A stretch of 64,000 nt of DNA from Kitasatospora indigofera (GCF_014655955.1 NZ_BNBO01000009.1:1-64000), one strand, 5' to 3'. Positions 40,271 to 49,174 are shown, counted from the stretch's first letter. Numbers and translations are program-made. Notes: generated from the sequence alone by a model not told the origin.

Positions 40271-41284
40271 TCAGCGCAGGTCGAAGACCAGGCGGGCGGT
40301 CACCCGGCCGGAGAGGATGTCGGCGAAGGAGCTGTTGACCTCGTCCAGGCGGCGCGACTCGCGGATCACCCTGGTCCGGCCCAGCGCGTGCAGCCGGAAC
40401 ACCTCCGCCAGGTCCTCGCGGGTGCCGACGATGGAGCCGATCACGCTGGTGCCGTTCAGCACCGTGTCGAAGACGGGCAGCTCAAGCCGGCCCTCCGCGG
40501 GCAGCGCGACCAGCACCAGGGTGCCGCTCCGCCGGAGCGCGCCGTAGGCGGCCTGGAAGGAGGCGTTGTTGACCGCCAGGGCGATCGCCGCGTGCGCGCC
40601 GCCGAGCTTCTGGACCTCGGCGGCGACGTCCGCCGTCCGGGCGTCGATCACGTGGTCGGCGCCCAGGTCACGGGCCAGCCGCAGCTTGTCGTCGGTGATG
40701 TCCACCGCGATGGTCTCGGCGCCGCTGATCCGGGCGTACTGCAGCGCCAGGTGGCCGAGCCCGCCGATGCCCGAGACCAGCACCCGGGTGCCCGGCCGGG
40801 CCCCCGAGTCCTTGACCGCCTTGTACGTGGTGACGCCGGCGCAGGACAGCGGCGCCGCGTCCAGCGGGTCCAGCCCCTCGGGCACCGGCACGACGTAGTC
40901 GCCGTGCGCCACCGCGTACTCGGCGTAGGCGCCGTCCACCGAGTAGCCGCTGTTGTGCTGCTGGAGGCAGAGCGTCTCCCAGCCGGAGACGCACTGGTCG
41001 CAGCGGCCGCAGGCGTCCGCGAGCCAGGCGATGGCGACCCGTTCGCCGACCGCCACGTGCCGGACCAGCTCCCCGGCGGCCTCGACGATGCCGACCCCCT
41101 CGTGGCCCGGGACGAAGGGCGGTGACGGCTTCACCGGCCAGTCGCCGTGCGCGGCGTGGATGTCGGTGTGGCACAGCCCGGAGGCCTCGATCCGGACCAG
41201 GACCTGGTGCGGGGCCGGCTCCGGCACCGGACGGTCCTCGATCTCCAGCGGGGCGGTGAAGTCGTTGACGACGGCGGCCTTCAT
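40271..41284 (-). CDS. adhP: Zinc-dependent alcohol dehydrogenase (AdhP type)
   Basis: This 337-residue medium-chain dehydrogenase keeps all expected ligands: catalytic-zinc residues in GLCHTDIHAA and GHEGVG, the four structural-zinc cysteines in CGRCDQCVSGWETLC, and an NAD-binding GIGGLGHLALQ (about residues 172-182). Length and sequence match bacterial AdhP. It interconverts primary alcohols and aldehydes in the cytosol. It is monocistronic. Its upstream region (41285-41460) contains no obvious operator, and a terminator of the neighbouring permease lies there. Confidence 0.88.
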   Translation of the reverse strand: MKAAVVNDFTAPLEIEDRPVPEPAPHQVLVRIEASGLCHTDIHAAHGDWPVKPSPPFVPGHEGVGIVEAAGELVRHVAVGERVAIAWLADACGRCDQCVSGWETLCLQQHNSGYSVDGAYAEYAVAHGDYVVPVPEGLDPLDAAPLSCAGVTTYKAVKDSGARPGTRVLVSGIGGLGHLALQYARISGAETIAVDITDDKLRLARDLGADHVIDARTADVAAEVQKLGGAHAAIALAVNNASFQAAYGALRRSGTLVLVALPAEGRLELPVFDTVLNGTSVIGSIVGTREDLAEVFRLHALGRTRVIRESRRLDEVNSSFADILSGRVTARLVFDLR

Positions 41285-41460
41285 GAATGCGACTCCGTTC
41301 GGCAGGGGTGTCCGGGCCGGCGGGTCCGTCCGGGCCGGGTCCTCGCGCCCGGCGGCCGGGCGCCGTCCGGGCGCGGCGGCGGGCGTGGCTCCCCTGCAGC
41401 CTCACCCGTGCGGCGTAGCGGCGCAGGGCGGGCGGGCCGAACGGGTGAGCGCGCGTGGCG

Positions 41461-41495
41461 GGCGGCGGGCCGGGGCCCGCGCCCGGCCCGCCGCC
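41461..41495 (-). terminator. Terminator of the APC permease operon
   Basis: GGCGGCGGGCCGGG (41461-41474) pairs perfectly with CCCGGCCCGCCGCC (41482-41495) around a 7-nt loop, 30 bp after the permease stop. Confidence 0.6.
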
Positions 41496-41526
41496 CGCCC
41501 GGGGTTCCCCGGCCGGCCCGGCGGCC

Positions 41527-43098
41527 TCAGGCCGGCCGGTCGGCGGCGTCGGCCCCGGTGGTCCCCAGCCGGGCGTACACCTCCGGGCGGCGCGCCCGCA
41601 GCCGCAGGGCGAGGAACACCCCGGTCAGGAAGACCACCGGGACGATCGCGATCAGCGGCCGGTTGACCTCGGGCCCGGCGCCGGTGAACAGGTCGAGCTT
41701 CCAGCAGACCAGCACCGTCGCGCCGCACAGCAGCACGGTCGAGGCCAGCGGGGCCACCACCGTCCGCAGCCGGCCGGCCGAGGCCGGCCCGGGGTTCTTG
41801 CGGAAGAACGCGAACACCGCGAGCCCGGCGACCGCCTGGAGCAGGAGTATGCCGACCACGCCGGGCGAGTTCACCCGGAGGAAGAACTGGTTGTAGGGGT
41901 CGGCGCCGACCGCCCGGGCCACCAGGACGGCGGCGGCCGCCAGGACGGACTGCGCGATGCCGCCGATCCACGGCGAGCCGTGCCGGGGGTGCACCCGCCC
42001 GAGCGCGGCCGGGGCGGCGCCCTCGGAGGCGAGCGCGTAGCCGTAGCGGGTGATGGTGTTGTGGAAGGCCAGCAGCGCCGCCAGCAGGCTGGTGACGATC
42101 AGCACCCGCTGGAGGTCGGTGGCCCAGCCGCCCACGTAGTGGGTCATCGCGGTGAAGAACATCCCCGAGGGGTCCGCGGTGGCGGCCTGCACGGCCTCGC
42201 CGTCGCCGAAGGCCTGGATGATCATCCAGGTGATGAAGGTGTAGAAGAGGCCCAGGAAGGCGATCGCCAGGTACGTCGCCCTGGGCACCGTGCGCTGCGG
42301 GTCACGGGCCTCCTCGCGGTAGATCGCGGTGGCCTCGAAGCCGACGAAGGCGGCGAAGGACAGGCCGAGCACACCGCCCATCCCGCCCTGGAGGACGTTG
42401 CCCGGCGCCAGCCCGGCCAGGCTCAGCCCGTGCGCCCCGCCCCGGGCCAGCACCGCGCAGGCCAGCACCAGCAGGATCCCGGTCTCCGCGATCAGCAGCG
42501 CGCCGAGCACCTTGGCGCCCAGGTTGATGCTGCGGTAGCCGAGCAGCCAGACCACCGCGACGCCCACCAGTGCCCAGACCGGCCAGGGCAGGTCCACCCC
42601 GAGCAGGTCGTTCGCGGTGGTCCGGGCGAAGTACCCGAAGGCGCCGAACATGCCGATCTGGATGGCGTTGTAGGAGAAGACCGCGAGCAGGGCCGCACCG
42701 AGGCCGGCCGGGCGGCCGAGGCCGAGGGTGACGTAGGCGTAGAAGGCGCCGGCGTTCTTGACGTGCGCGGTCATCGCGGTGAAGCCGACCGCGAAGAGCG
42801 CCAGCACCAGGCCGGTGGCCAGGTAGGCGACCGGGGCGCCGATGCCGCCGAAGGCGATGGCGAACGGGGCCACGCCGGCCATCACGGTCAGCGGGGCGGC
42901 GGCGGCCACGACGAAGAAGACGATGTCGCCCACGCCGAGGATGCCGCCGTCCAGCTTCCGGCCGCCGGTGGCACCGGAGCCGTGCGGGCGGTCAGAGCCG
43001 TGCGGGTGGGCGGAGCCCTGCGGGCGGTCAGAGCTGTGCGGGCCGTCGGGGCGTCCGGTCGGTGCGGCGGGGGCCGCTGCGTCGGAGGGCAGATGCAT
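41527..43098 (-). CDS. APC-family amino acid/amine permease (module 1)
   Basis: This 523-residue permease has 12 predicted membrane helices after a hydrophilic N-terminus of about 50 residues that contains repeated DRPHGS-like units. Helix 1 carries GVGDIVFFVVAAAAPLTVMA, and later segments FVGFEATAIYREEARDP and FHNTITRYGYALASEGA are typical of APC transporters. It imports an amino acid, amine or related compound by proton symport. It follows the amidohydrolase gene on the same strand with a 192-bp gap, so the permease probably delivers the substrate of that hydrolase. An AAGGAGAG site eight bases before the ATG at 43098 supports the start. Confidence 0.85.
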   Translation of the reverse strand: MHLPSDAAAPAAPTGRPDGPHSSDRPQGSAHPHGSDRPHGSGATGGRKLDGGILGVGDIVFFVVAAAAPLTVMAGVAPFAIAFGGIGAPVAYLATGLVLALFAVGFTAMTAHVKNAGAFYAYVTLGLGRPAGLGAALLAVFSYNAIQIGMFGAFGYFARTTANDLLGVDLPWPVWALVGVAVVWLLGYRSINLGAKVLGALLIAETGILLVLACAVLARGGAHGLSLAGLAPGNVLQGGMGGVLGLSFAAFVGFEATAIYREEARDPQRTVPRATYLAIAFLGLFYTFITWMIIQAFGDGEAVQAATADPSGMFFTAMTHYVGGWATDLQRVLIVTSLLAALLAFHNTITRYGYALASEGAAPAALGRVHPRHGSPWIGGIAQSVLAAAAVLVARAVGADPYNQFFLRVNSPGVVGILLLQAVAGLAVFAFFRKNPGPASAGRLRTVVAPLASTVLLCGATVLVCWKLDLFTGAGPEVNRPLIAIVPVVFLTGVFLALRLRARRPEVYARLGTTGADAADRPA

Positions 43099-43170
43099 GG
43101 GGGAGCTCTCCTTGTCGTACGAACGAAGGGTGGGCGAGCCGCCGGCCGGACGCGGGGAGGTCGGGCCGGG

Positions 43171-43208
43171 GGCGGGTGCCGGGTGGTGCCGGGTGGTGCC
43201 GGGTGGTG
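43171..43208. repeat. 10-bp tandem repeats between amidohydrolase and permease
   Basis: GGGTGGTGCC occurs twice exactly (43181-43200), flanked by one variant and one partial unit. It lies in the intercistronic gap of module 1 and could affect mRNA processing. This is speculative. Confidence 0.55.
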
Positions 43209-43290
43209 GGGGTGGTGCGGGGTGCCGGGGGAGGGGGAACGCCGGAGCGGCGGGGGAGGCCCGGGCGGGCCGGCCGTCAACCGACGGCCG

Positions 43291-44928
43291 TCAACCGCCG
43301 GCCGGCGCGAGCGCCGTCCGGTGGGTGGGGCGCCCGCCGAGCCAGGTGCCGAGCACGGGTACGCCGGGCAGCTCGCCGGGCGGGACGGTGTGGGGGTCGG
43401 CGGCCAGCTGCACCAGGTCGGCCCGCAGGCCCGGGCGCAGGACGCCCCAGAGCTCGTCCTCGAAGGCCTGGTGGGCGACGCCGGCCGAGTAGGCGGTCAG
43501 CGCCTGCGTCAGGGAGATCCGCTCCTCGGGCAGCCAGCCGCCGGCGGGCACGCCCTGCGGGGTCTGCCGGGTGACGGCGGTGGCGATGCCGGCCAGCGGC
43601 TCGTACCGGGTGACCGGCCAGTCGCTGCCGAAGGAGACCCGGGCGCCGCTGGCGAGCAGCGCGGCGATCCGGTACTGCCGGGCGCCGCGCGCGGGGCCGA
43701 GCCGGGGGAGGGTCAGCTCGGTCATCAGCGGGTCGGTCTGGGCCCAGAGCGGCTCGAAGTTGGCGATCACCCCGAGTTCGGCGAAGCGCGGCAGGTCGGC
43801 CGGGTCGACCAGCTGGACGTGCGCGATCACCGGGCGGCGGTCGCGCGGGCCGTTGCGGCGGGCGGCGGCCTCGATCGCGTCCAGCGCGAGCTTGACGCCG
43901 CGGTCGCCGATGGCGTGGATGTGCGGCTGGAAGCCGAGCGCGTCGACGGCGGTGACCGCGTCGGCCAGGTCGGCGGGCCGCCAGTTGGCGCTGCCGTGCG
44001 AGTGCGGGCAGTCGGCGTAGGGCTCCAGCAGGGCGGCCGTACCGGACTCGACGACGCCGTCGGCGAAGAACTTCACGCTGTGCGCGGTCAGCTGCCCGGC
44101 CCCTTCGGCCGCCACCCGGGCCCGGTCGGCGGCCAGCCCGGGCAGCCGCTCGCGCCAGCCGTCCGGCTGCAGCAGCAGGCCGAGGCCGGCCCGGACGGAG
44201 AGGGCGCCGGCCCGGGCGGCGGCGATCCAGACGCCGACCTGGGCCGGCTCGACCCAGGCGTCCTGCACCCAGGTGATCCCGGCGGCGGCCAGCGCGGCGG
44301 TGGTGTCCCGCAGGGCGGCGAGCTGCTCCTCGGGGCCCGGTTCGGGGACGAGCCGCAGCAGCGGGTCGAGGGCGCCGAACTCGCGCAGGGTGCCGAGCGG
44401 CTCGCCGTCCGGGCGGCGGACCACCTCGCCGTTCTCCGGCTGCGGGGAGCCGGCGGTGAAGCCGCCCCGGCGCAGCGCCTCGGTGTTGGCCCAGCCGGTG
44501 TGGTGGTCCATGGTGCGCAGCAGGACGGGCCGGTCGGGGACGACGGCGTCGAGCAGGCGGGCGTCGAAGAGGCCGCCCTCGGCGAGCCACGGGTCGAAGG
44601 CGTCGCCGCGGATCCATTCGGCGTCGGGGTTCTCCCCGGCCCAGCGGCGGACGGCCTCGACCACCTCGTCCAGGCTGGTGCAGTCGCGGACGGGGACGCC
44701 GCGCAGGCCGATGCCGCCGAGCAGCGGGTGCACGTGCCCGTCGCCCCAGGAGGGCAGCAGCGACCCGCCGGCCAGGTCGACGACCTCGGTGCCGGGCCCG
44801 CGCAGGGCGAGGGCCGCGTCGCCCAGGGCACTGACCCGGCCGGAGCTGACGGCCAGGGCGTGGGTGACGGGGTCGCCGGGGTCGCCGGTGTGGATCCGGC
44901 CGCCGGTGAAGAGCGTGTCTGCACGCAT
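43291..44928 (-). CDS. Amidohydrolase, YtcJ/Amidohydrolase_3 type (module 1)
   Basis: This 545-residue metal-dependent hydrolase shows the family pattern: LFTGGRIHTGDP at the N-terminus, DGHVHPLLGG (HxH metal motif, about residues 63-72), the carboxy-lysine region SVKFFADGVVESGTAAL, HIHAIGDRGVKLALDAIE, IAHVQLVDP and the metal Asp in SFGSDWPV. It should hydrolyse an amide, carbamate or cyclic imide bond. It is closely similar in plan to the enzyme at 62071-63714, and each is paired with an APC permease and a TetR regulator. The ATG at 44928 has GGGAGGA upstream. The divergent TetR gene with an operator at 45005 probably represses it. Confidence 0.85.
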   Translation of the reverse strand: MRADTLFTGGRIHTGDPGDPVTHALAVSSGRVSALGDAALALRGPGTEVVDLAGGSLLPSWGDGHVHPLLGGIGLRGVPVRDCTSLDEVVEAVRRWAGENPDAEWIRGDAFDPWLAEGGLFDARLLDAVVPDRPVLLRTMDHHTGWANTEALRRGGFTAGSPQPENGEVVRRPDGEPLGTLREFGALDPLLRLVPEPGPEEQLAALRDTTAALAAAGITWVQDAWVEPAQVGVWIAAARAGALSVRAGLGLLLQPDGWRERLPGLAADRARVAAEGAGQLTAHSVKFFADGVVESGTAALLEPYADCPHSHGSANWRPADLADAVTAVDALGFQPHIHAIGDRGVKLALDAIEAAARRNGPRDRRPVIAHVQLVDPADLPRFAELGVIANFEPLWAQTDPLMTELTLPRLGPARGARQYRIAALLASGARVSFGSDWPVTRYEPLAGIATAVTRQTPQGVPAGGWLPEERISLTQALTAYSAGVAHQAFEDELWGVLRPGLRADLVQLAADPHTVPPGELPGVPVLGTWLGGRPTHRTALAPAGG

Positions 44929-44951
44929 GGGCGCTGCGTCCTCCCTGTGGA

Positions 44952-44960
44952 ACTGAATGA
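44952..44960 (-). promoter_or_regulatory. Half-site of the TetR operator near the amidohydrolase start
   Basis: ACTGAATGA is the exact reverse complement of TCATTCAGT within the 45005-45025 operator. It lies 24 bp upstream of the amidohydrolase ATG and may be a secondary binding half-site. Confidence 0.35.
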
Positions 44961-45004
44961 GGTTCGGTTAACGTAGGCGGAGCATCCGAGGGTGCGGAAG
45001 AGTT

Positions 45005-45025
45005 TTATTGAAAGTCATTCAGTAA
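45005..45025. promoter_or_regulatory. TetR-type operator between amidohydrolase and tetR
   Basis: TTATTGAA-N5-TTCAGTAA is an inverted repeat matching at seven of eight positions. It is AT-rich, 76 bp upstream of amidohydrolase and 55 bp upstream of tetR. Size and position fit control of both divergent genes by the TetR protein. Confidence 0.55.
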
Positions 45026-45079
45026 CATTTGGGTGACGGAGATCGTCGGCCACGGTCGACCGGACGAAGGGAAACCGGC

Positions 45080-45712
45080 ATGGGCAGGCCGCGCACACCA
45101 CTGCTGGACCGCGCCCGGATCGTGGACGCCGCGTTCCGGCTGGTGGACCGGTCCGGCGACCTCACCATCCCGGCGCTCGCCAAGGAACTGCAGGTCAGCC
45201 CCTCGGCGCTGTACCACCACGTCGCCGGCCGGGCCGAGATCGTGGCGATGATGCGCGCCGAACTGGTCCGCACCATCGGCGGCCGCACGGTCTGGGACCT
45301 GCCCTGGGACGAGGCGCTCGCCGTCTGGGCCCGCTCCTACCGGGACGCCTTCGCCGAGCACCCCGGCATCGTCCGGGTGCTGGCCACCGCCCCGCTCTCC
45401 GAGCCCTTCATGCACGCCATGTACGAACTCGCCGTGGTCGCCCTGGAGGACGCCGGCTTCGCCGCCGCCGACGTGATGGGCGTGATCACCGCCCTGGAGA
45501 GCTTCGTCCTCGGCTCGGCCCTCGACCTGGTCGCCCCGCCGGTGATGGTCGACGCGGTGGCCCGCGACGCGGCCCCCCGGCTGGCCGCCGCCCTGGACGC
45601 CGTCCCGGCCGGCCGCGAGCGCGCGGACCAGGCCTTCGAGACCGGCCTGCGCGCCATCCTGGCCGGCTACCGGGCGATGCGCACCGCGCCGGCGTCGGCC
45701 GGCGGCGCCTGA
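45080..45712 (+). CDS. TetR-family regulator (module 1)
   Basis: This 210-residue protein has an N-terminal TetR helix-turn-helix (LTIPALAKELQVSPSALYHH, about residues 28-47) and an all-helical ligand-binding domain with a TetR_C-like layout. It is divergent from the amidohydrolase/permease operon and probably represses it until the imported substrate or a product binds. The ATG at 45080 follows GAAGGGAAA by a few bases. The shorter MGRP start was chosen over the extension to 45029, which would run into the promoter. Confidence 0.82.
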   Translation: MGRPRTPLLDRARIVDAAFRLVDRSGDLTIPALAKELQVSPSALYHHVAGRAEIVAMMRAELVRTIGGRTVWDLPWDEALAVWARSYRDAFAEHPGIVRVLATAPLSEPFMHAMYELAVVALEDAGFAAADVMGVITALESFVLGSALDLVAPPVMVDAVARDAAPRLAAALDAVPAGRERADQAFETGLRAILAGYRAMRTAPASAGGA

Positions 45713-45756
45713 GCCGGCCGGCTTCCCGGCCGACGGGCCGTCAGCAGGCCTCCGCC

Positions 45757-45811
45757 GCACCGCCCCCGCACCGCCCCCGCACCGCCCCCGCACCGCCCCC
45801 GCACCGCCCCC
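45757..45811. repeat. Five perfect 11-bp tandem repeats
   Basis: GCACCGCCCCC is repeated five times without a mismatch, in the 218-bp gap between the TetR gene and the deaminase gene. 11 bp is close to one helical turn, so a protein-binding array is possible. A simple slippage tract is equally possible. Confidence 0.8.
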
Positions 45812-45930
45812 GTGGCGGCCGGGGGGCGCGTCGCGGCGGACGGGCCGCGCGCTCCGGCGATCGGCTGACCTCGCGCTCCCGTCGGCCTGTCGCACCCGGC
45901 AGCCGGACGGCCCGGGGCCAGGATGCGGCC

Positions 45931-47490
45931 ATGATCCGCACACGCCGAGCCGCCGCCGCGGCCCTCGCGACCGGCACCGCCCTGCTCCTCTCCCTGGTCC
46001 CCGCCTCCGCCTCCGCCGACGCCCGGCCGGGCGGGGCCCCGGAGGACCGCGTCACCCGGTACCTGCACAGCATCCGGGACCGGCCCGCCGAGCTCCGCGC
46101 CTTCTTCGAAGCCCTGCCCAAGGGCGGCGACCTGCACAACCACCTGGCCGGCGCCGCCTCCACCGAACTGCTGCTGCAGATCGCCGTCGACGAGGGCCTG
46201 TGCATCGACCGGGCCACCTCCACGGCCGCCTTCGCGCCCTGCGCCGAGGGCAGCCGGCCGGCCGCCGACACCCTGACCGACGAGGACTTCCGGCTGCAGG
46301 TGATCAGGGCCTGGTCGATGCAGGACTTCGTCCCCGGCGCCGAGTCCGGCCACGACCACTTCTTCGCCACCTTCGGCAAGTTCGGGCCGGCCTCCTGGAC
46401 CCACCCGGGCCGGCTGCTGGCCGAGGTCGCCGACTCGGCCGCCGGCCAGCACCAGTCCTACCTGGAGACCATGCTCACCCCGGCCTCGGACGCGGCCGCC
46501 GCGCTCGCCGCCAAGGTCGGCTTCGACAGCGACTTCGAGGCCCTGCGGCAGAAGCTGCTCGCCGACGACGGGCTCGGCCAGGTGGTCAGGACGGCGATCG
46601 CCGAGGCGGACGCCACCGAGGCGGAGTACCGGGCGACCTCGCACTGCGACGGGCCGGGCGCCGCGCCGGGCTGCGCGCTGACCGTCCGGTTCATCTCCCA
46701 GGCCTCCCGGGCCTCCACCCCGGCACGGGTGTTCACCCAGCTGCTGGTCGGCATGGAACTGGCCCGGCAGGACCCGCGGTTCGTGGCGGTCAACCTGGTC
46801 CAGCCCGAGGACGCGCCCGCCGCGCTGGAGAACTACCGGCTCCAGATGCAGATGCTGGACTACCTGCACGGCGTCTACCCCGAGGCGCACATCACCCTGC
46901 ACGCGGGGGAGCTGGTGCCCGGCCTGGTCAAGCCCGAGGACCTGCGCTTCCACATCCGGGAGGCGGTCGTCACCGGCCACGCGGAGCGGATCGGCCACGG
47001 CGTCGACCTGGCGTACGAGGACGACCCGCAGGAGCTGCTGCGGCTGCTGGCCGACCGTCACGTGGCCATCGAGGTCCCGCTCACCAGCAACGCGCAGATC
47101 CTCGGCGTCAGCGGGCCCGAGCACCCCTTCCCCCGCTACCGGGCGGCGCACGTCCCGGTGGCCCTGGCCACCGACGACCCCGGGGTCTCCCGCGGCGACA
47201 TCACCATGGAGTACCAGCGGGCCGCGCTGACGTACGACCTCGACTACCCGGCGCTGCGCGACCTGGCCAGGGCGTCCCTGGAGTACGCCTTCCTGCCCGG
47301 GCGCAGCCTGTGGGCCGACCGGGACGGCTACCGCCCGGCCGCCGAGTGCGCGGGCGACGAGCCGGGCACCGACCACCCGGGCGCCGCCTGCGCGGCGCTG
47401 CTGGCCGGCAGCCCGAAGGCCGAGCTGGAGTGGCAGCAGGAGTGCGGCTTCCGCACCTTCGAGGCCGGGATCCCGCGCCGCCGGCCGTGA
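45931..47490 (+). CDS. Secreted adenosine-deaminase-like enzyme
   Basis: This 519-residue protein has a cleavable signal peptide (MIRTRRAAAAALATGTALLL then SASADA). It has the metal-dependent deaminase motifs GGDLHNHLAGA (HxH), LHAGELV, RIGHGVDLAYED and TDDPGVSR. It resembles extracellular adenosine deaminases (ADGF/ADA2-like) and is longer than the roughly 340-residue cytosolic enzyme. It would convert extracellular adenosine, or a related nucleoside, to inosine. It is monocistronic, with an excellent terminator eight bases after the stop. The C-terminal region has four cysteines that could form disulfides outside the cell. Confidence 0.85.
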   Translation: MIRTRRAAAAALATGTALLLSLVPASASADARPGGAPEDRVTRYLHSIRDRPAELRAFFEALPKGGDLHNHLAGAASTELLLQIAVDEGLCIDRATSTAAFAPCAEGSRPAADTLTDEDFRLQVIRAWSMQDFVPGAESGHDHFFATFGKFGPASWTHPGRLLAEVADSAAGQHQSYLETMLTPASDAAAALAAKVGFDSDFEALRQKLLADDGLGQVVRTAIAEADATEAEYRATSHCDGPGAAPGCALTVRFISQASRASTPARVFTQLLVGMELARQDPRFVAVNLVQPEDAPAALENYRLQMQMLDYLHGVYPEAHITLHAGELVPGLVKPEDLRFHIREAVVTGHAERIGHGVDLAYEDDPQELLRLLADRHVAIEVPLTSNAQILGVSGPEHPFPRYRAAHVPVALATDDPGVSRGDITMEYQRAALTYDLDYPALRDLARASLEYAFLPGRSLWADRDGYRPAAECAGDEPGTDHPGAACAALLAGSPKAELEWQQECGFRTFEAGIPRRRP

Positions 47491-47497
47491 CCGGGCG

Positions 47498-47539
47498 CCG
47501 GAGCCCCGGGCGGCTGCGAAGGCCCGCCCGGGGCTCCGG
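47498..47539 (+). terminator. Strong terminator after the deaminase gene
   Basis: CCGGAGCCCCGGGCGG (47498-47513) pairs perfectly with CCGCCCGGGGCTCCGG (47524-47539) around a 10-nt loop. It lies between convergent genes and may act in both directions. Confidence 0.7.
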
Positions 47540-47623
47540 CCTGCCGGGGGTGCCGGGCCCGTTCCGGGGGCCGGCCTTGACGGCTCGCCCCCCGGGCGCC
47601 CGGCGGGAATTGTCAGACACGAC

Positions 47624-48568
47624 CTAGAGCGGCGTGGCGGCCTTGAGCACCAGCAGCAGGGCCACCGCCGCGTTCACCGCGGACAGCGCCGAGGCCGCCG
47701 TGCCCGCCGCCGCGACCATCGCCGCCAGACCGGCCGGACTGTGCGCGGGCGGCCAGCCGCCGGCCGCCGGGACGGGCCCCAGCAGGGCGGCGACCCGGCG
47801 CGGCACGGGGCCGGGCGCGGCAAAGGCGGCCAGGCCGGGCGGGGTGTGCGGGCCGCCGGCCCGGTGCGTCAGCAGGGCGGCGTTGGCCACCGCGCGCGCG
47901 GTCAGCCGCCGGTCGCCGACCGCCTCGGCGGCCTCCTCGTCGGCCCAGCGCTCGGCGCCGAAGGCGACGGCGGCCTGCAGCGGGCGCAGGAACGGGTTGA
48001 CCCGGCTCGCCAGCCGGGTGGCCAGCAGGATCCGGTGGTGGCGGTGGGTCAGGTGGGCCCGCTCGTGCGCGAGCAGGGCCCGGTACTCGTCCGGCGCCAG
48101 GCCGGCGGCCATCGCGGTGGAGGCCACCACCCGCCCGGGCCGGCCGGGCAGCGCGTAGGCGTACGGCGTGCGGTCCGGCAGGACGGCGACGTCCCGCTCG
48201 TGCGGGACGGCGGCCAGCGCGTGCCGCAGCCGGCGCCGGACCCGCAGGTGGCGTACCAGGGTGGCGCCGCAGGCCACCGCGACGGCGCAGAGCAGCGCGA
48301 TGCTGCCGAACCCGACCGCCTCGTGGAACGGCACCACGTCCCGGACCTCCGGGGCCGACCAGCTGTCCGGCAGCGGGTTGCCCGGGATCTGGGCGGTGCC
48401 GATCACGCCGAGCAGGCCCAGGCAGAGCGTGCTGCAGACGCCCATCACCACGCTGAGCGCGGTCAGCAGCCGGGCGGCCGTCCGGGGGTGCAGGTGCAGT
48501 CCGGCCAGCCTGGCGATCGGCAGCGCGGTCAGCGGCAGCACGAGCGGGAGGAAGACGAAGACGCCCAC
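47624..48568 (-). CDS. M56-family (BlaR1-like) membrane metallopeptidase
   Basis: This 314-residue protein has three N-terminal membrane helices, a cytosolic loop with the zinc motif HERAH (about residues 168-172) followed by ADEEAAEAVGD (third ligand region), and one C-terminal helix. Unlike staphylococcal BlaR1 it has no penicillin-binding sensor domain. In the family it cleaves its partner BlaI-type repressor on receiving a signal. It starts with GTG five bases after the stop of the BlaI-like gene, so the two form a coupled signalling pair. Confidence 0.82.
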   Translation of the reverse strand: MGVFVFLPLVLPLTALPIARLAGLHLHPRTAARLLTALSVVMGVCSTLCLGLLGVIGTAQIPGNPLPDSWSAPEVRDVVPFHEAVGFGSIALLCAVAVACGATLVRHLRVRRRLRHALAAVPHERDVAVLPDRTPYAYALPGRPGRVVASTAMAAGLAPDEYRALLAHERAHLTHRHHRILLATRLASRVNPFLRPLQAAVAFGAERWADEEAAEAVGDRRLTARAVANAALLTHRAGGPHTPPGLAAFAAPGPVPRRVAALLGPVPAAGGWPPAHSPAGLAAMVAAAGTAASALSAVNAAVALLLVLKAATPL

Positions 48569-48573
48569 GGGGG

Positions 48574-49032
48574 TCAGCTTCCGTCGTCGACGGCACTGTC
48601 CAGCAGGGCCCGCAGCAGGTTCTCGTCGTCGGGGAGCAGGGTGCTCACGAAGCTGGCCAGCACGGCGTCCCGGTCGGCCTCGTTGTCCAGCACCCGGCGC
48701 ATCCGCAGGGCGGCCAGCCCGGCGGTGTCGGAGGCGGCCCGCCAGACGTACGAGCGGCCCGAACGGCTGCGGGAGACGGCCTTCTTGGCGTGCAGCCGGG
48801 ACAGGATGGTCATCACCGTGGTGTAGGCCAGCCCGTCGCCGAGGTGCTGCTGCACCCAGACCGCGGTGGCCGGGCCGGGCGCCGCCTGGAGGGCCGCCAG
48901 GACCTGCGCCTCCAGTTCACCCTGCCCGCGCCTGCGCACCCGCGGGTGCTCGGCGGGCGCTTGCTGTTCGGTGCCCATGCCGGGCTCTCCCTCCGGTCTC
49001 GCCGCCCGGTCCTGCTCGGGCGCGCTGTCCAT
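48574..49032 (-). CDS. BlaI/MecI/CopY-family repressor
   Basis: This 152-residue protein has a winged-helix DNA-binding domain (GELEAQVLAALQ to AYTTVMTILSRLHAKKAVSR) and a helical dimerisation tail (RDAVLASFVSTLLPDDENLL). The ATG at 49032 gives an 18-residue acidic leader; an internal ATG at 48978 is an alternative start. It is the repressor of the M56/BlaI pair. A typical BlaI-type dyad, CTACA-N4-TGTAG, lies 126 bp upstream, between this gene and the divergent TerD gene, so both are likely targets. Confidence 0.85.
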   Translation of the reverse strand: MDSAPEQDRAARPEGEPGMGTEQQAPAEHPRVRRRGQGELEAQVLAALQAAPGPATAVWVQQHLGDGLAYTTVMTILSRLHAKKAVSRSRSGRSYVWRAASDTAGLAALRMRRVLDNEADRDAVLASFVSTLLPDDENLLRALLDSAVDDGS

Positions 49033-49157
49033 CCTACTGACCGGTCCGGCCTGGATCTTTGCCGGGCCTTTGCCCGGCTTTTGCCGGTGTCGCGCCGGGC
49101 GCCGCCATCGCCGGTACCGGTCGGGCCCGATGACGGCCGGACAGATTCTCCTGTTCT

Positions 49158-49171
49158 CTACAGTGTTGTAG
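49158..49171. promoter_or_regulatory. BlaI-type operator between blaI and terD
   Basis: CTACAGTGTTGTAG is a perfect interrupted dyad (CTACA-N4-TGTAG) matching the core TACAnnnnTGTA of BlaI/MecI operators. It ends three bases before a TATGAT -10 (49175-49180) facing the TerD gene. Confidence 0.65.
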
Positions 49172-49174
49172 ATT

